Assembly: GCF_024508275.1 (NCBI RefSeq)
Contig: NZ_CP101989.1
Coordinates: 1,488,001 to 1,552,000, forward strand
DNA length: 64,000 nt
Reading direction: 5' to 3'
Origin: Cellulomonas wangsupingiae
Lineage (GTDB): Bacteria; Actinomycetota; Actinomycetes; Actinomycetales; Cellulomonadaceae
Below are positions 41,529-51,750 of the stretch, piece by piece. The stretch's first letter is position 1, and every line of letters begins with the position of its first letter. Below the pieces are notes generated by a model that saw only the letters and a program-made list of their open reading frames with translations, was not told where the DNA came from and searched no databases. The translations under genes were made by a program, and so were the position numbers.

Positions 41529-43343
41529 TCAGTGCCCGGCGCGGGTGTCCACGTAGAGCTGGTCCACCTCGTCCGCGAAGTCCTGCAGGACGGCCGCGCG
41601 CTTCACCTTCAGCGACGGCGTGAGGTACCCGTTCGCCTCGGTGAAGTCGGTCGTGAGCACGGCGATCTTGCGGATCGACTCGGCGCGCGACACGGCCTCG
41701 TTGGCGCGCTCGACCGCGCGGTCGAGCGCCTCGAGCACCTGCGGGTGCCGCGCCGCGGTGGTCACGTCCATCGCGGGCAGGCCGTGCATGGTGAGCCAGC
41801 CGGGCAGCATCTCGGCGTCGAGCGTGACGAGTGCGCCGATGAACGGGCGCTGGTCGCCCACGACGACGACCTGGCTGACCACGGGGTGGCCGCGCAACCG
41901 GTCCTCGAGCAGGGCGGGGGCGACGTTCTTGCCGCCGGCCGTGACGATGATCTCCTTGCTGCGGCCCGTGATGCGCAGGTAGCCGTCGTCGTCGAGGGTG
42001 CCGATGTCGCCGGTGCGGAACCAGCCGTCGACGAGCGCCTCGGCGGTCTCCTTGGGCATGTGCCGGTAGCCGCGGAAGACGTGCGGCCCCGCGACCCAGA
42101 TCTGGCCGTCGTCGTCGACGCGCAGGGTCGTCCCGGGCATCGGGGGGCCGACCGTGCCGATCTTGGTCAGCGACGGGCGGTTGACCGCCGTGGCGGCCGC
42201 GGTCTCGGTCAGCCCGTAGCCCTCCAGCACGTGCAGGCCGATGCCGCGGTAGAAGTGACCGAGGCGTTCCCCGAGCGGCGCGCCGCCCGACACGGCGAAC
42301 TCGGCACGTCCCCCGAGGGCCGCCCGGAGCTTGCGGTGCACGAGGGCGCCCGCCGTGCGGTGCTGCGCCCGCAGGGCGGCGCCGGGGCCACCGGGGGTGT
42401 CGAGCGCGCGGGAGTACGCGATCGCGACCTTCGCGGCCCAGCGGAAGATGCGCAGGGAGGTCCCCGCACCCGCCTTCTGCTCGGCCGAGTTGTAGACCTT
42501 CTCGAAGACCCGCGGGACGGCCAGGAGGAACGTCGGCTTGAACGACGCGAGGTCCGGCATGAGGTTGCGGGTGTCGGGCGCGTGCCCCAGCACCGCGCCC
42601 GACTCGACGCACACCACCTGGATGAACCGGGCGAAGACGTGGGCGAGCGGCATGAACAGCAGGGTGCGCGAGGTCGGCTTCGAGACGACGTCTCCGAGGC
42701 CGACGGCGCCGTTGCGGACCAGCTCCACGAAGTTGCCGTGCGTGAGCTCGACGCCCTTCGGGCGGCCGGTGGTGCCGGACGTGTAGATGACGGTCGCGAG
42801 GTCGTCCCCGCGCGCGAGCGCGCTGCGGCGGTCGATCTCGTCGTCCGGCACGTCGGTGCCCCGCTCGACGAGCGTGCCGACGGCGCCCTCGTCGAGCACG
42901 AGGACCTCGGTCAGCCCGGGCAGGTCGTTGCGCACCTGGGCCACGACGGCCGCGTGCGCGGCGGTCTCGACGACGGCGAGCCGCACACCGGAGTCGGACG
43001 CGATCCACCGCACCTGCTCGGCGGCCGACGTCTCGTAGACGGGCACGCCGACGGCGCCGGCCGCCCACACGGCGAAGTCGACGAGCATCCACTCGTACCG
43101 GGTGCGGGACATGATCGCGACGCGGTCGCCGGGCTGGACGCCCGAGGCGACGAGGCCCTTCGCGAGGGCGCGCACCTCGGTGACGAAGGCGGCGACGGTC
43201 ATCGGCTGCCAGGTGCCGCCGAGACCGGTCTGGCGCTCGAGGAGGACGCCGTCGGGGTCGCGTGCGAGACGGTCGGCGAGCAGCGTGCAGATGGAGGCCG
43301 CGGGGGAGGGTGCGACGAGGGCGGGGGACGTGAACTCGGACAT
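41529..43343 (-). CDS. Long-chain acyl-CoA synthetase (FadD15-like)
   Basis: The 604-residue AMP-dependent ligase activates fatty acids to acyl-CoA. The adenylate loop YTSGTTGRPKGVELTHGN, GYGLTETAAAT, the hinge TGDIGTLDDDGYLRITGRSKEII and the terminal lysine region SLKVKR are all present. It belongs to the large AMP-binding group with N-terminal TWQPMTVAAF, like mycobacterial FadD15. The ATG at 43343 (MSEFTS) is chosen; an upstream frame adds 11 unlikely residues. It is a single gene that faces the baeRF gene across a terminator. Confidence 0.88.
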   Translation of the reverse strand: MSEFTSPALVAPSPAASICTLLADRLARDPDGVLLERQTGLGGTWQPMTVAAFVTEVRALAKGLVASGVQPGDRVAIMSRTRYEWMLVDFAVWAAGAVGVPVYETSAAEQVRWIASDSGVRLAVVETAAHAAVVAQVRNDLPGLTEVLVLDEGAVGTLVERGTDVPDDEIDRRSALARGDDLATVIYTSGTTGRPKGVELTHGNFVELVRNGAVGLGDVVSKPTSRTLLFMPLAHVFARFIQVVCVESGAVLGHAPDTRNLMPDLASFKPTFLLAVPRVFEKVYNSAEQKAGAGTSLRIFRWAAKVAIAYSRALDTPGGPGAALRAQHRTAGALVHRKLRAALGGRAEFAVSGGAPLGERLGHFYRGIGLHVLEGYGLTETAAATAVNRPSLTKIGTVGPPMPGTTLRVDDDGQIWVAGPHVFRGYRHMPKETAEALVDGWFRTGDIGTLDDDGYLRITGRSKEIIVTAGGKNVAPALLEDRLRGHPVVSQVVVVGDQRPFIGALVTLDAEMLPGWLTMHGLPAMDVTTAARHPQVLEALDRAVERANEAVSRAESIRKIAVLTTDFTEANGYLTPSLKVKRAAVLQDFADEVDQLYVDTRAGH

Positions 43344-43396
43344 GCGACCTGATTCCTGGTGTCGGGGGGACGTCACGACCCTAGTGCGCCGCGGGT

Positions 43397-44173
43397 TCAG
43401 CGTGTGGCGTGCTGGTGGGTGGGGTCGAGCACACGCTGCAGGAAGGTGCGCGTCCGCTCCTCGCGCGGGGCGCCCACGACCTGGTCGGCAGGGCCGGACT
43501 CGACGACGACGCCGTCGTCCATGAACACGACACGGTCGCCCACCTCACGGGCGAACGCCATCTCGTGCGTGACGACGATCATCGTCATGCCGGCGTCGGC
43601 CAGGTCACGCATGACGCCGAGGACGTCACCGACGAGCTCGGGGTCGAGGGCGGACGTCGGCTCGTCGAAGAGCATGAGCTGGGGGTCCATGGACAGCGCG
43701 CGCGCGATCGCGACGCGCTGCTGCTGACCGCCGGACAGCTGCCCGGGCATGGCGTGGGCGCGGTCGGCCAGGCCGACCCGCTCCAGGTTCGCCAGTGCGA
43801 CGCGCTCGGCCTCCTGGCGCGAGCGGCGCAGCACGGCGCGCTGGGCCATCGTGCAGTTCTCGAGCACGGAGCGGTGGCCGAACAGGTTGAACTGCTGGAA
43901 CACCATGCCGACGTGCGTGCGCACCCGGTCGATGTCGACGTCGGGGTCGGTGACCTCGACGCCCAGGACCTCGACGCGCCCGGACGTCGGCTGCTCGAGC
44001 AGGTTGACGCACCGCAGCAGCGTCGACTTGCCGGACCCCGACGGGCCGATGACGCACACGACCTCGCCGGCGCCGACCTCGAGGTCGATGCCCCGCAGGA
44101 CCTCGCGCTCGCCGAACGACTTGTGCAGGTCCTGGACGGAGACGACCGGGCCGCCCGTCGGGCTGTCGCTCAC
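43397..44173 (-). CDS. Polar amino acid ABC transporter ATPase
   Basis: The 258-residue ATPase of the GlnQ/HisP group has Walker [11 protein letters not shown]-loop [16 protein letters not shown], signature LSGGQQQRV, Walker [15 protein letters not shown] and [13 protein letters not shown]. It energises uptake through the permease encoded upstream. The GTG at 44173 overlaps that gene by four bases. It is the last gene of a three-gene minus-strand operon. Confidence 0.92.
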   Translation of the reverse strand: MSDSPTGGPVVSVQDLHKSFGEREVLRGIDLEVGAGEVVCVIGPSGSGKSTLLRCVNLLEQPTSGRVEVLGVEVTDPDVDIDRVRTHVGMVFQQFNLFGHRSVLENCTMAQRAVLRRSRQEAERVALANLERVGLADRAHAMPGQLSGGQQQRVAIARALSMDPQLMLFDEPTSALDPELVGDVLGVMRDLADAGMTMIVVTHEMAFAREVGDRVVFMDDGVVVESGPADQVVGAPREERTRTFLQRVLDPTHQHATR

Positions 44174-45021
44174 TTGCCGCGTCCCTTCATGGCGGTGCGC
44201 CGCTCGAGCCAGCGGGTCAGCTGACCCAGCGGCAGGGTGATGATGAGGTAGCAGGCGCCGGCGACGAACAGCGCGGTCAGCCCGCCCTGGGCGGTGCTCA
44301 GGGCGTCGCGTCCGATCTTCGTCAGCTCGTACTCGGCGACCTGCATGCCGAGCAGGAACACCAGCGAGGTGTCCTTCGTCAGCAGGATGATCTCGTTGGT
44401 CATCGGAGGCAGCACGATCCGGAACGCCTGCGGGACGACGACCTGCAGCAGCGTGCGGCCGTGCGACATGCCCAAGGACCGGGCCGCCTCGATCTGGCCC
44501 TTCGGCACGGCCTCGATGCCCGCACGCAGCGTCTCGGCGATGTACGCCGCCGAGACCAGGCCGAGCGCGATGGACGCCTTGGCGAGCATCGACGGGATGC
44601 TGATGCCGAACGCGATCGGCACCGCGAACCCGATCGCCAGGACGACGAGCAGCGCCGGGATGCCGCGGAAGAACTCGACGTACGCGGTGGCGATCCACCG
44701 GTACGGCGCGACCGACGACAGCTTCATGAACGCGAGGAGCGCACCCAGCGGGAGCCCGACGGCGAAGGCGCCGAGCGTGTACTTCACGGTGTTCCACAGC
44801 GCGGGGGGCATCCGGCCGATGAGCTCCCCAGCGACGGCGGGGTCGAACAGCTGCGACGTGACGTTCGACCAGTCGGTCAGCACGGCGAGCGCGACCACCA
44901 CGGCCACGAGCACGGCGTACTGCACGGCCCGCGTGATGCGGGCGCGGGTGCGCGGGCTCGTCCGGCGGCGGCCGGGTGGCATCTGCAGGGTCTGCGGGGC
45001 GGTCTGCGGGGCGGTGGTCAT
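44170..45021 (-). CDS. Polar amino acid ABC transporter permease
   Basis: The 283-residue HisM/GlnP-type permease has a hydrophilic N-terminus, about five to six helices and the coupling loop [38 protein letters not shown] and [14 protein letters not shown] are family hallmarks. It probably functions as a homodimer, as only one permease gene is present. It overlaps the ATPase start and follows the binding protein after a hairpin. Confidence 0.9.
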   Translation of the reverse strand: MTTAPQTAPQTLQMPPGRRRTSPRTRARITRAVQYAVLVAVVVALAVLTDWSNVTSQLFDPAVAGELIGRMPPALWNTVKYTLGAFAVGLPLGALLAFMKLSSVAPYRWIATAYVEFFRGIPALLVVLAIGFAVPIAFGISIPSMLAKASIALGLVSAAYIAETLRAGIEAVPKGQIEAARSLGMSHGRTLLQVVVPQAFRIVLPPMTNEIILLTKDTSLVFLLGMQVAEYELTKIGRDALSTAQGGLTALFVAGACYLIITLPLGQLTRWLERRTAMKGRGK

Positions 45022-45041
45022 GCGCACTCCCGGGTCGTGGC

Positions 45042-45073
45042 GGTGCGGGGCCGGCCGCGGCCGGCCCCGCACC
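45042..45073 (-). other. Intercistronic hairpin after the amino acid binding protein
   Basis: GGTGCGGGGCCGGC and GCCGGCCCCGCACC form a 14-bp stem with the loop CGCG. It probably stabilises the binding-protein message relative to the downstream genes. Confidence 0.6.
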
Positions 45074-45081
45074 ACGCGGCG

Positions 45082-45873
45082 TCAGTCGGCGGTGGGCGCC
45101 GTGCCGATGCGCTCGGTGTAGATGGCGTCGTACGTGCCGTCCTCGCGGATGCGGTCGAGCGTCGCGTCCACGGCCTCGAGGAGCGCGGTGTTCCCCTTCT
45201 TGACGCCCAGGCCGTACTGCTCGCCCGTCGGGAAGGTCGCGGCGACCTCGAGCCCTTCGGTGATGAACGGGCCGAGCACGGCGATGTCGTTGACGACGGC
45301 GTCGACCTGGCCGGTCCGCAGCGCGTTGATCTGCAGACCGAGGTCCTCGTACTGGACGGGGGTCAGGCCCTCGTCCTCGACCCAGGTCTCGCCCGTGGTG
45401 GCCATCTGCACGGCGATCTTCTTGCCCGCGAGGGACTCCACGTCGTCGATGCCGGAGCCCTCGGCCACGAGCAGCCCCTGGTCCGCGTCGAAGTACGGCT
45501 CGGAGAAGTCGAACTTCTCGGCGCGCTCGTCGGTGATCGTCAGGCCGGACGCGAGGATGTCGCACGCGTCGGTGGTGAGCGACGCGCCCGACTCCAGGGT
45601 GTCGAAGGGCGTGACGACGACCTCGAGGTCGACGCCCAGGTCGTCCGCGACCTCGCGGGTGATGTCGATGTCGAGGCCGACGATCTCGCCGTTCTCGTCC
45701 TCGAACTCGAAGGGCTCGAACGGCGGGTTGGTGCACACGGTCAGCGTGCCGGGGTTCACGAGCGTGAGCTCGCCGGCGGCGTCGGCCGCCGCGTCGTCGC
45801 CGGAGGACGAGCAGGCGGTCAGGGCGAGGAGGGCGGTCGCGGCGAGCGCGGCCGCGCGCAGGGTGGGGCGCAT
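45082..45873 (-). CDS. Amino acid ABC transporter substrate-binding lipoprotein
   Basis: The 263-residue precursor has a lipoprotein signal ending in LTAC and a Ser/Asp/Ala linker, then a family-3 solute-binding domain. Characteristic blocks are [28 protein letters not shown] and [16 protein letters not shown]. The arginine/aspartate pattern around the alpha-amino site ([18 protein letters not shown]) fits polar amino acid binding; the specific amino acid is not clear. It is the first gene of the operon and has a near-consensus TATAGT -10 upstream. Confidence 0.9.
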   Translation of the reverse strand: MRPTLRAAALAATALLALTACSSSGDDAAADAAGELTLVNPGTLTVCTNPPFEPFEFEDENGEIVGLDIDITREVADDLGVDLEVVVTPFDTLESGASLTTDACDILASGLTITDERAEKFDFSEPYFDADQGLLVAEGSGIDDVESLAGKKIAVQMATTGETWVEDEGLTPVQYEDLGLQINALRTGQVDAVVNDIAVLGPFITEGLEVAATFPTGEQYGLGVKKGNTALLEAVDATLDRIREDGTYDAIYTERIGTAPTAD

Positions 45874-45906
45874 GGTGGTCCTTCCGAGCGGATCAGAGCG
45901 CGCATA

Positions 45907-45938
45907 ACTATACGCGTCACATCATTGCTATCCGTCAA
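45907..45938 (-). promoter_or_regulatory. Promoter of the amino acid transporter operon
   Basis: Reading leftward, TTGACG (45933-45938) and TATAGT (45907-45912) flank a long 20-base spacer. The region is notably AT-rich for this genome, and the -10 is close to consensus. Confidence 0.5.
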
Positions 45939-46017
45939 CGAGGCGCATGGGACCTCGGTCCCGGCGACGGCACGACCGCGCCGGGGCTGCCCTGCGGCAG
46001 CCCCGGCGGGTGACGCG

Positions 46018-48678
46018 TCAGCGGGCGACGGCCTCGCCCAGCACGGCGTCGCGCGCGACGACCGTCTCGCCCGTCCCGGGGACGAGCTCGAGCGTCCCGG
46101 TCGCCCGCCCGGCGTTGCGGACGTCGTCGAGCGCCGCCTCGACACCGGCGCGCAGCGCGTCGGGGACCTCGAGCACGGCGTGCTCCACCGGCGTGCGCAT
46201 CGAGGCCTTGGCCTCGGACTTCACCTTGCGCAGCGCGGCCAGCGCAGCGCCCGCGCCCGCCACGAGACCGGGGTCGGCGTCGCCCGCGGCGGCGCGCAGC
46301 GTGTCGCTCGTCGGCCACGGCGTGCGGTGCACCGTGCCCTCGCGCCACCACGACCAGACCTCCTCGGTCGCGTACGGCAGCACCGGCGCGAACAGGCGCA
46401 GCAGCGTGTCGAGCGCCAGGCCGAGCGCCGCACGCGCCGACGCCGTGGCCGACGTCACATCGGCTGCCGACGCGCCCGCACCGTACGCGCGGTCCTTCAC
46501 CAGCTCGAGGTAGTCGTCGCAGAACGTCCAGAAGAACGTCTCCGTGAGCTCGAGGGCCCGCGTGTGGTCGTACGCCTCGAGCGCGGCCGTCGCCTGGTCG
46601 ACGACCTGGGCGAGGCCCGCGAGCATCGCCCGGTCGATCGGCTCGGTGACCTGCGACGCGTCGAGCGACACCGGCTCGTCGGCCGGCCCGAAGGACAGGA
46701 CGAACTTGGAGGCGTTGAGCACCTTGATGGCCAGGCGGCGGCCGATCTTCATCTGGCCGACCTCGAACGCGGCGTCCGTGCCCAGGCGCGCGCTCGCCGC
46801 CCAGTAGCGGACCGCGTCGGAGCCGTGCTCCTCGAGCAGGCCCATGGGCGTGACGACGTTGCCCTTGGACTTGCTCATCTTCTTGCGGTCGGGGTCGAGG
46901 ATCCACCCGCTGATCGCGGCGTGCTTCCACGGCAGCGAGCCCTCCTCGAGATGGGCCCGCACGACCGTCGAGAACAGCCAGGTCCGGATGATGTCCTGCC
47001 CCTGGGGGCGCAGGTCCATCGGGAAGGTCCGCGAGAACAGGTCGGGGTCGTCGAGCCAGCCGCACACGATCTGCGGGGTCAGCGAGCTCGTCGCCCAGGT
47101 GTCCATGATGTCGGGGTCGCCGACGAACCCGCCGGGCACGCCACGCTGGTCCGCCGTGTAGCCGGCCGGCACGTCGCTCGAGGGGTCGACGGGCAGCGAC
47201 GCCTCGTCGGGCACGATCGGGGCGTCGTACCGCGGCTCGCCGTCCGCGTCGAGCGGGTACCACACGGGGATCGGGACGCCGAAGAAGCGCTGGCGGGACA
47301 CGAGCCAGTCGCCGTTGAGGCCGCCGACCCAGTTGTCGTAGCGCACGCGCATGAAGTCCGGGTGGAACTCGAGCTCGCGGCCGCGCGCCAGCAGCTGCTC
47401 GCGCACGTCCTCGTCCCGCCCGCCGTTGCGGATGTACCACTGGCGGCTCGTGACGATCTCGAGGGGCTTGTCGCCCTTCTCGTAGAAGTTGGCCTTGCGC
47501 TGGGTCGGGACCGGGTCGGCGAGCAGGTCGCCGGACTCCCGCAGGCCCGCGACGACGGCCTCGCGCGCGCTGAACGTGGTCTTGCCGGCCAGCTCGCCGT
47601 AGACGGTGCGGCCCGCCTCCGACGTGAGCCACTCGGGCGTCTCGCGCAGGATGCGGCCGTCACGGCCCACGACCGAGCGCGTCGGCAGGCGCAGCTCGCG
47701 CCACCACTGCACGTCGGTCAGGTCGCCGAACGTGCAGCACATCGCGATGCCCGCGCCCTTGTCCGGCTCGGCGGCCGGGTGGGCCAGCACGGGCACCTCG
47801 ACGCCGAACAGCGGGCTGGTCACCGTGGTGCCGAACAGGTGCTGGTAGCGCTCGTCGTCGGGGTGGGCGATGAGCGCGACGCACGCGGGCAGGAGCTCGG
47901 GACGCGTGGTCTCGATGACGACCGGCTCGCCGTCCGGGCGGTGGAACGCGACCTTGTGGAAGGCGCCGGGGTAGTCGCGCGCCTCGAGCTCGGCCTGGGC
48001 GACGGCCGTCTGGAACGTCACGTCCCACAGGCCCGGCGCCTCGGCCTGGTACGCCTCGCCGCGGCCCAGGTTGCGCAGGAACGCGCGCTGGGACACCGCG
48101 CGGGCGCGCGCACCGATGGTCTGGTAGGTCATCGACCAGTCGACCGACAGGCCCAGGCGGCGCCACAGCGCCTCGAACTGGAGCTCGTCCTCGGCGGACA
48201 GGCGCTCGCACAGCTCGATGAAGTTGCGCCGCGAGACGGGCACCTGGTCGCCGGGCTTGATCGACTTGCCCTCGCCGCCCTCGTGCGGCGGCACGAAGCC
48301 CTCGACGTACGGCAGCGACGGGTCGCAGCGCACGCCGTAGTAGTTCTGCACGCGACGCTCGGTGGGCAGGCCGTTGTCGTCCCAGCCCATGGGGTACATG
48401 ACCTCGCGCCCGCGCATGCGCTGGAACCGGGCGACGACGTCGGTGTGCGTGTAGGAGAACACGTGGCCGACGTGCAGCGAGCCCGAGACGGTGGGGGGAG
48501 GGGTGTCGATCGAGTAGACCTGCTCGCGCTGCGCCGTGCGGTCGAAGGTGTACGTGCCCTCGTCGGCCCAGGTGCGCGACCAGCGGTCCTCGAGACCGTC
48601 GACCGTGACCTTGTCCGGTACCTGGCGGGCGGTGCGTGCGCTCGTCGGGGTGTCGGGGCTCGGGGTCAGGTCGCTCAT
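46018..48678 (-). CDS. valS: Valyl-tRNA synthetase
   Basis: The 886-residue class I synthetase charges tRNA-Val and edits threonine. The HIGH motif appears as HVGH (residues 69-72) and KMSKS lies near residue 602 (RKKMSKSKGN). The connective editing domain lies between them, and the C-terminal part includes EEVWSWWREGTVHRTPWP. Sequence and length fit the bacterial/actinobacterial ValS without ambiguity. GGAGG precedes the ATG at 48678. No T-box leader is visible upstream. Confidence 0.95.
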   Translation of the reverse strand: MSDLTPSPDTPTSARTARQVPDKVTVDGLEDRWSRTWADEGTYTFDRTAQREQVYSIDTPPPTVSGSLHVGHVFSYTHTDVVARFQRMRGREVMYPMGWDDNGLPTERRVQNYYGVRCDPSLPYVEGFVPPHEGGEGKSIKPGDQVPVSRRNFIELCERLSAEDELQFEALWRRLGLSVDWSMTYQTIGARARAVSQRAFLRNLGRGEAYQAEAPGLWDVTFQTAVAQAELEARDYPGAFHKVAFHRPDGEPVVIETTRPELLPACVALIAHPDDERYQHLFGTTVTSPLFGVEVPVLAHPAAEPDKGAGIAMCCTFGDLTDVQWWRELRLPTRSVVGRDGRILRETPEWLTSEAGRTVYGELAGKTTFSAREAVVAGLRESGDLLADPVPTQRKANFYEKGDKPLEIVTSRQWYIRNGGRDEDVREQLLARGRELEFHPDFMRVRYDNWVGGLNGDWLVSRQRFFGVPIPVWYPLDADGEPRYDAPIVPDEASLPVDPSSDVPAGYTADQRGVPGGFVGDPDIMDTWATSSLTPQIVCGWLDDPDLFSRTFPMDLRPQGQDIIRTWLFSTVVRAHLEEGSLPWKHAAISGWILDPDRKKMSKSKGNVVTPMGLLEEHGSDAVRYWAASARLGTDAAFEVGQMKIGRRLAIKVLNASKFVLSFGPADEPVSLDASQVTEPIDRAMLAGLAQVVDQATAALEAYDHTRALELTETFFWTFCDDYLELVKDRAYGAGASAADVTSATASARAALGLALDTLLRLFAPVLPYATEEVWSWWREGTVHRTPWPTSDTLRAAAGDADPGLVAGAGAALAALRKVKSEAKASMRTPVEHAVLEVPDALRAGVEAALDDVRNAGRATGTLELVPGTGETVVARDAVLGEAVAR

Positions 48679-48742
48679 GGTCACCCATCCTCCCAGATCG
48701 CCGATCACCGACGCGCACCGGGAGCCGTCGTCCGGGGGCGCG

Positions 48743-48771
48743 TTGACCACCCCCGACCGCCGGGCTAGCGT
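48743..48771 (+). promoter_or_regulatory. Promoter of the EamA exporter gene
   Basis: TTGACC and TAGCGT are 17 bases apart, among the best promoter matches in the window. The start would be near 48778, leaving a leader of about 145 bases in which I see no conserved element. Confidence 0.6.
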
Positions 48772-48922
48772 CCGGCGCAGGAGCGCACGACAGGCGGTGC
48801 CGGTGATGCCGGGCCCGGTCCGCTCCCCACACGCCGGCAGTCGCCCGGCGCACGTCACCCGCCTCCCCGTGCCTCCGCCCGGGGCGCCCTGCGGGACGGA
48901 CGACCGAGGGCGGGGAGCCAGG

Positions 48923-49963
48923 GTGCAGGGGTCGAGCGCGCGCAGTGCCGGGATCGCGGCGGGGCTCGTCGCCGCGCTCGCGTTCGCCACGAGCGGTCCG
49001 GTGGTCAAGCCGCTGCTCGCGGCCGGGTGGAGCCCGGGCGCCGCGATCGTCGTGCGGCTGACGATCGGCGCCGTGCTGCTCGCCGGCCCGGCGGTGTGGG
49101 CGCTGCGTGGGCGCTGGTCCGCACTGCGCACGGACTGGGCGACCGTCGTGGGGCTCGGCCTCCTCGGCGTCGCCGGGGCCTCGACCCTGTACTTCTTCGC
49201 CGTCGACCGCCTCCCGGTCGCCGTCGCGCTGCTGGTCGAGTACACGGGTCCGCTGCTCCTGCTGCTGTGGGCGTGGGCGCGCACGGGCCGCACGCCCGCG
49301 CGGGCGACGCTCGTGGGCGCCGCGCTCGCCATGGGCGGCCTCGTCCTCGTGCTCGACGTCACCGGCAGCCTGGACCTGGATCCGCTCGGTCTGCTCTTCG
49401 CGGGCGGTGCGGCCGTCGGCAACGCGGCCTACTTCGCCCTGACGGCTCGTCCCATCTCGCTGCCGCCGGTGAGCCTCGCGGGCGCCGCGATGGCCGTCGG
49501 CGCGGTGGTCGTCGCGGTCCTCGCCGCCGTGGGCGTGCTGCCGGTGGAGGCTCCGGACGTGCGCGTCGACGTGCTCGGTGCCCAGGTGCACTGGGCGGTG
49601 CCGCTGCTCGTCGTCGGCGCCGTGCCGACCGCGTTCGCGTACGCCGTGTCCGCCGTGTCCGTGCGGCTGCTGGGGGAGCGGCTGGCGTCCTTCCTCGCGC
49701 TGTCCGAGGTGCTGCTCGCCGTCCTGCTCGCCTGGGTGCTGCTCGGGGAGCAGCCGCTGCTCTGGCAGGCGGCCGGTGCGGTGCTGGTCGTCCTGGGCGT
49801 CGCGCTGGTGCGCGCGGGCGCCGACAGCGACGTGCGACGCGGTGCCGCCCCGCCGCCGGCCGTCGACGTGGCCGCCGCCCCCGGTGCGCCGGCCGCACCC
49901 GGGGGCGTCCGGGCGACGGATCTGGGCCCCGACGGCGGCGGCGAGGTCACCCGCCGGGCCTGA
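48923..49963 (+). CDS. EamA/DMT-family transporter
   Basis: The 346-residue protein has ten predicted helices in two EamA repeats, with the family landmarks FATSGPVVKPLLAAGWSP in the first helix and LYFFAVDRLPVAVALLVEYTGPLLLLL. The second repeat includes ALSEVLLAVLLAWVLLGEQ. Members export metabolites such as amino acids and drugs. The GTG at 48923 follows GGGGAG; a longer start at 48806 would add a Pro-rich stretch unlike the family. Its last 17 bases overlap the convergent dehydrogenase gene. Confidence 0.85.
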   Translation: MQGSSARSAGIAAGLVAALAFATSGPVVKPLLAAGWSPGAAIVVRLTIGAVLLAGPAVWALRGRWSALRTDWATVVGLGLLGVAGASTLYFFAVDRLPVAVALLVEYTGPLLLLLWAWARTGRTPARATLVGAALAMGGLVLVLDVTGSLDLDPLGLLFAGGAAVGNAAYFALTARPISLPPVSLAGAAMAVGAVVVAVLAAVGVLPVEAPDVRVDVLGAQVHWAVPLLVVGAVPTAFAYAVSAVSVRLLGERLASFLALSEVLLAVLLAWVLLGEQPLLWQAAGAVLVVLGVALVRAGADSDVRRGAAPPPAVDVAAAPGAPAAPGGVRATDLGPDGGGEVTRRA

Positions 49964-51602
49964 CCCGCAGGATCCGCTCGTCGCTGTTGTTGGCGGTGGA
50001 GTCCTTGTCGCCGCGCGTGCTCGTCGTCAGCCACAGGCTGCCGTCCGCCGACGGCTCCACGGTCCGCAGCCGGCCGTACGTGCCGGACAGCAGGGTCCGC
50101 ACGTCGGTGAGCTGCCCGTCCGCCGTGATCGTCGCGCGGTACAGCCGCGTCCCGCGCAGGCACGCGATCCACAGCGAGCTCCCCGTCACCGCGATGCCGC
50201 TGCACGACGCCGACGCGACCGGCAGCGTCAGGCGCGGGGCCACGAGCCCGGCGCCCGAGCAGTCGCCGGTGGTGCCCTCGCACTGGGGCCACCCGTAGTT
50301 GCCGCCGCGGACCACCACGTTCGTCTCGTCCATCACGGAGTTGCCGAACTCCTGCTGCCACAGCCGCCCCTGCGGGTCGAACGCCAGACCCTGCGGGTTG
50401 CGGTGGCCGTAGCTCCACACCGCGTTGCCGAAGGGGTTGTCCGCGGGGATCGAGCCGTCGGGCGCGATGCGCAGCACCTTGCCCGCCAGGTTGCTGGTGT
50501 CCTGCGCCCACGCGGGGTTCTGACCGTCGCCCGTCGCCACGTAGAGCATGCCGTCGGGGCCGAACCGCAGGCGCCCGCCGTTGTGGTACTTGTTGCGAGG
50601 GATCCCGCTGACCAGCACCTGCGGGCTGCCGGACAGGGCACCGTCGACGTACCGCACGCGCACCACGCGGTTGTCGGTGGACGTGGTGTGCATGACGTAC
50701 AGCCACGGCGACGTCGTGAAGTCGTCGGCGACCTCGAGCCCGAGCAGCCCGCCCTCGCCGTCCGTCCCGGCGACGCCGGGCAGCGTGCCGACGACGCTCG
50801 TCGCGCCGGTCGCCGGGTCGAGCCGCACGACCTGGAACGCGTCGCGCCGGCCGTAGAGGACCGACCCGTCCGGCAGCTCGACGAGCCCCCACGGCAGGTC
50901 CCGCTCGGTCGCGACCTGGGTGACGGAGCACACGGGGTTGGTGCACGAGCCGCCGGTCGTCGCCCGCACCGCCGTGGAGACGCCCGAGCGGTTGCCGGCC
51001 TGGTCGCGTGCGCGCACCTGGTAGGAGTACGTGACGCGGGGCTGCAGACCCGAGTCGACGAAGGTCAGCACCGACCCGGCGGTGCTGCCCACGACGGTGC
51101 CGTCGCGCAGCACGTCGTAGCCCGCGACCCCGACGGCGTCGGTGGACGCGCGCCACGACACGGTCACGGACGTGCCGGCCGCGGTCGCGGTGACGCCCGA
51201 CGGTGTCGTGGGGGCCGTCGTGTCCGTCTGGCACGGGGGCACCTTGAGCTCGAGCGTGTCGCTGGCCTGCGAGACGTTGCCCGCGGCGTCGCGCGCGTTG
51301 ACGTACAGGCCCCACGTGACGCCGGGCACGAGCGTCAGACGGGCGGCCGCCGCCCGCCCCGGCATGGTCAGCATGTGCTGGCCGTCGTGGTAGACGTCGT
51401 ACGCGACGACCCCGACGTCGTCCGTGGACCGCGTCCACATCAGCCACACCGCGTCGCACCGGAGCCACGTCGTGCGCAGGGCCGACGGCGGGGTGGGCGG
51501 CGTGGTGTCGGCCGCGGCGGTGGCGGCGGTGCCGGGCGTCACGGCGAGCACCCCCAGGACGAGGACCGCCAGCAGTCGGGCCAGTGGGCGGGTGCGGGTC
51601 AT
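49947..51602 (-). CDS. Secreted PQQ-type sugar dehydrogenase with N-terminal fibronectin III domains
   Basis: The 551-residue protein has a Sec signal peptide ending near AATAAA, two fibronectin type III-like domains (TPPTPPSAL and TAPTTPSGV starts, to about residue 220) and a six-bladed propeller of the soluble glucose/sorbosone dehydrogenase family. Propeller blocks are VATERDLPWGLVELPDGS, GEGGLLGLEV, KYHNGGRLRFGPDGMLYVATGD, SYGHRNPQGLAFDP and EFGNSVMDETNVV. Such enzymes oxidise sugars outside the cell with PQQ or a related cofactor. The FnIII domains, common in cellulolytic actinobacteria, may space it from the wall or from carbohydrate. The organism may not make PQQ itself. Confidence 0.85.
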   Translation of the reverse strand: MTRTRPLARLLAVLVLGVLAVTPGTAATAAADTTPPTPPSALRTTWLRCDAVWLMWTRSTDDVGVVAYDVYHDGQHMLTMPGRAAAARLTLVPGVTWGLYVNARDAAGNVSQASDTLELKVPPCQTDTTAPTTPSGVTATAAGTSVTVSWRASTDAVGVAGYDVLRDGTVVGSTAGSVLTFVDSGLQPRVTYSYQVRARDQAGNRSGVSTAVRATTGGSCTNPVCSVTQVATERDLPWGLVELPDGSVLYGRRDAFQVVRLDPATGATSVVGTLPGVAGTDGEGGLLGLEVADDFTTSPWLYVMHTTSTDNRVVRVRYVDGALSGSPQVLVSGIPRNKYHNGGRLRFGPDGMLYVATGDGQNPAWAQDTSNLAGKVLRIAPDGSIPADNPFGNAVWSYGHRNPQGLAFDPQGRLWQQEFGNSVMDETNVVVRGGNYGWPQCEGTTGDCSGAGLVAPRLTLPVASASCSGIAVTGSSLWIACLRGTRLYRATITADGQLTDVRTLLSGTYGRLRTVEPSADGSLWLTTSTRGDKDSTANNSDERILRVRPGG

Positions 51603-51750
51603 GGACAGGTCCCCTCGCCGGTGTCGGCCCCGAGCCTCCCCAGGACTCCGACGTACTGTCCCGCCCCCGCCGCCGCCACGCCATCGATGAAACAGTTAGG
51701 GCCGGGCGGGCGCCCCGCCCGGCCGCCGCGGGTGCCGGAGGAGGTGACGG

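Noticed and set aside
48679..48742. Possible T-box or other tRNA-sensing leader before valS
   Set aside because: Only about 65 bases precede the divergent promoter, and no specifier or T-box sequence is visible.
44461..48768. A 1435-codon open frame antisense to valS and the amino acid transporter
   Set aside because: Its translation is low-complexity Arg/Gly/Asp-rich sequence typical of antisense frames in very GC-rich DNA, while the opposite strand encodes clear conserved proteins.
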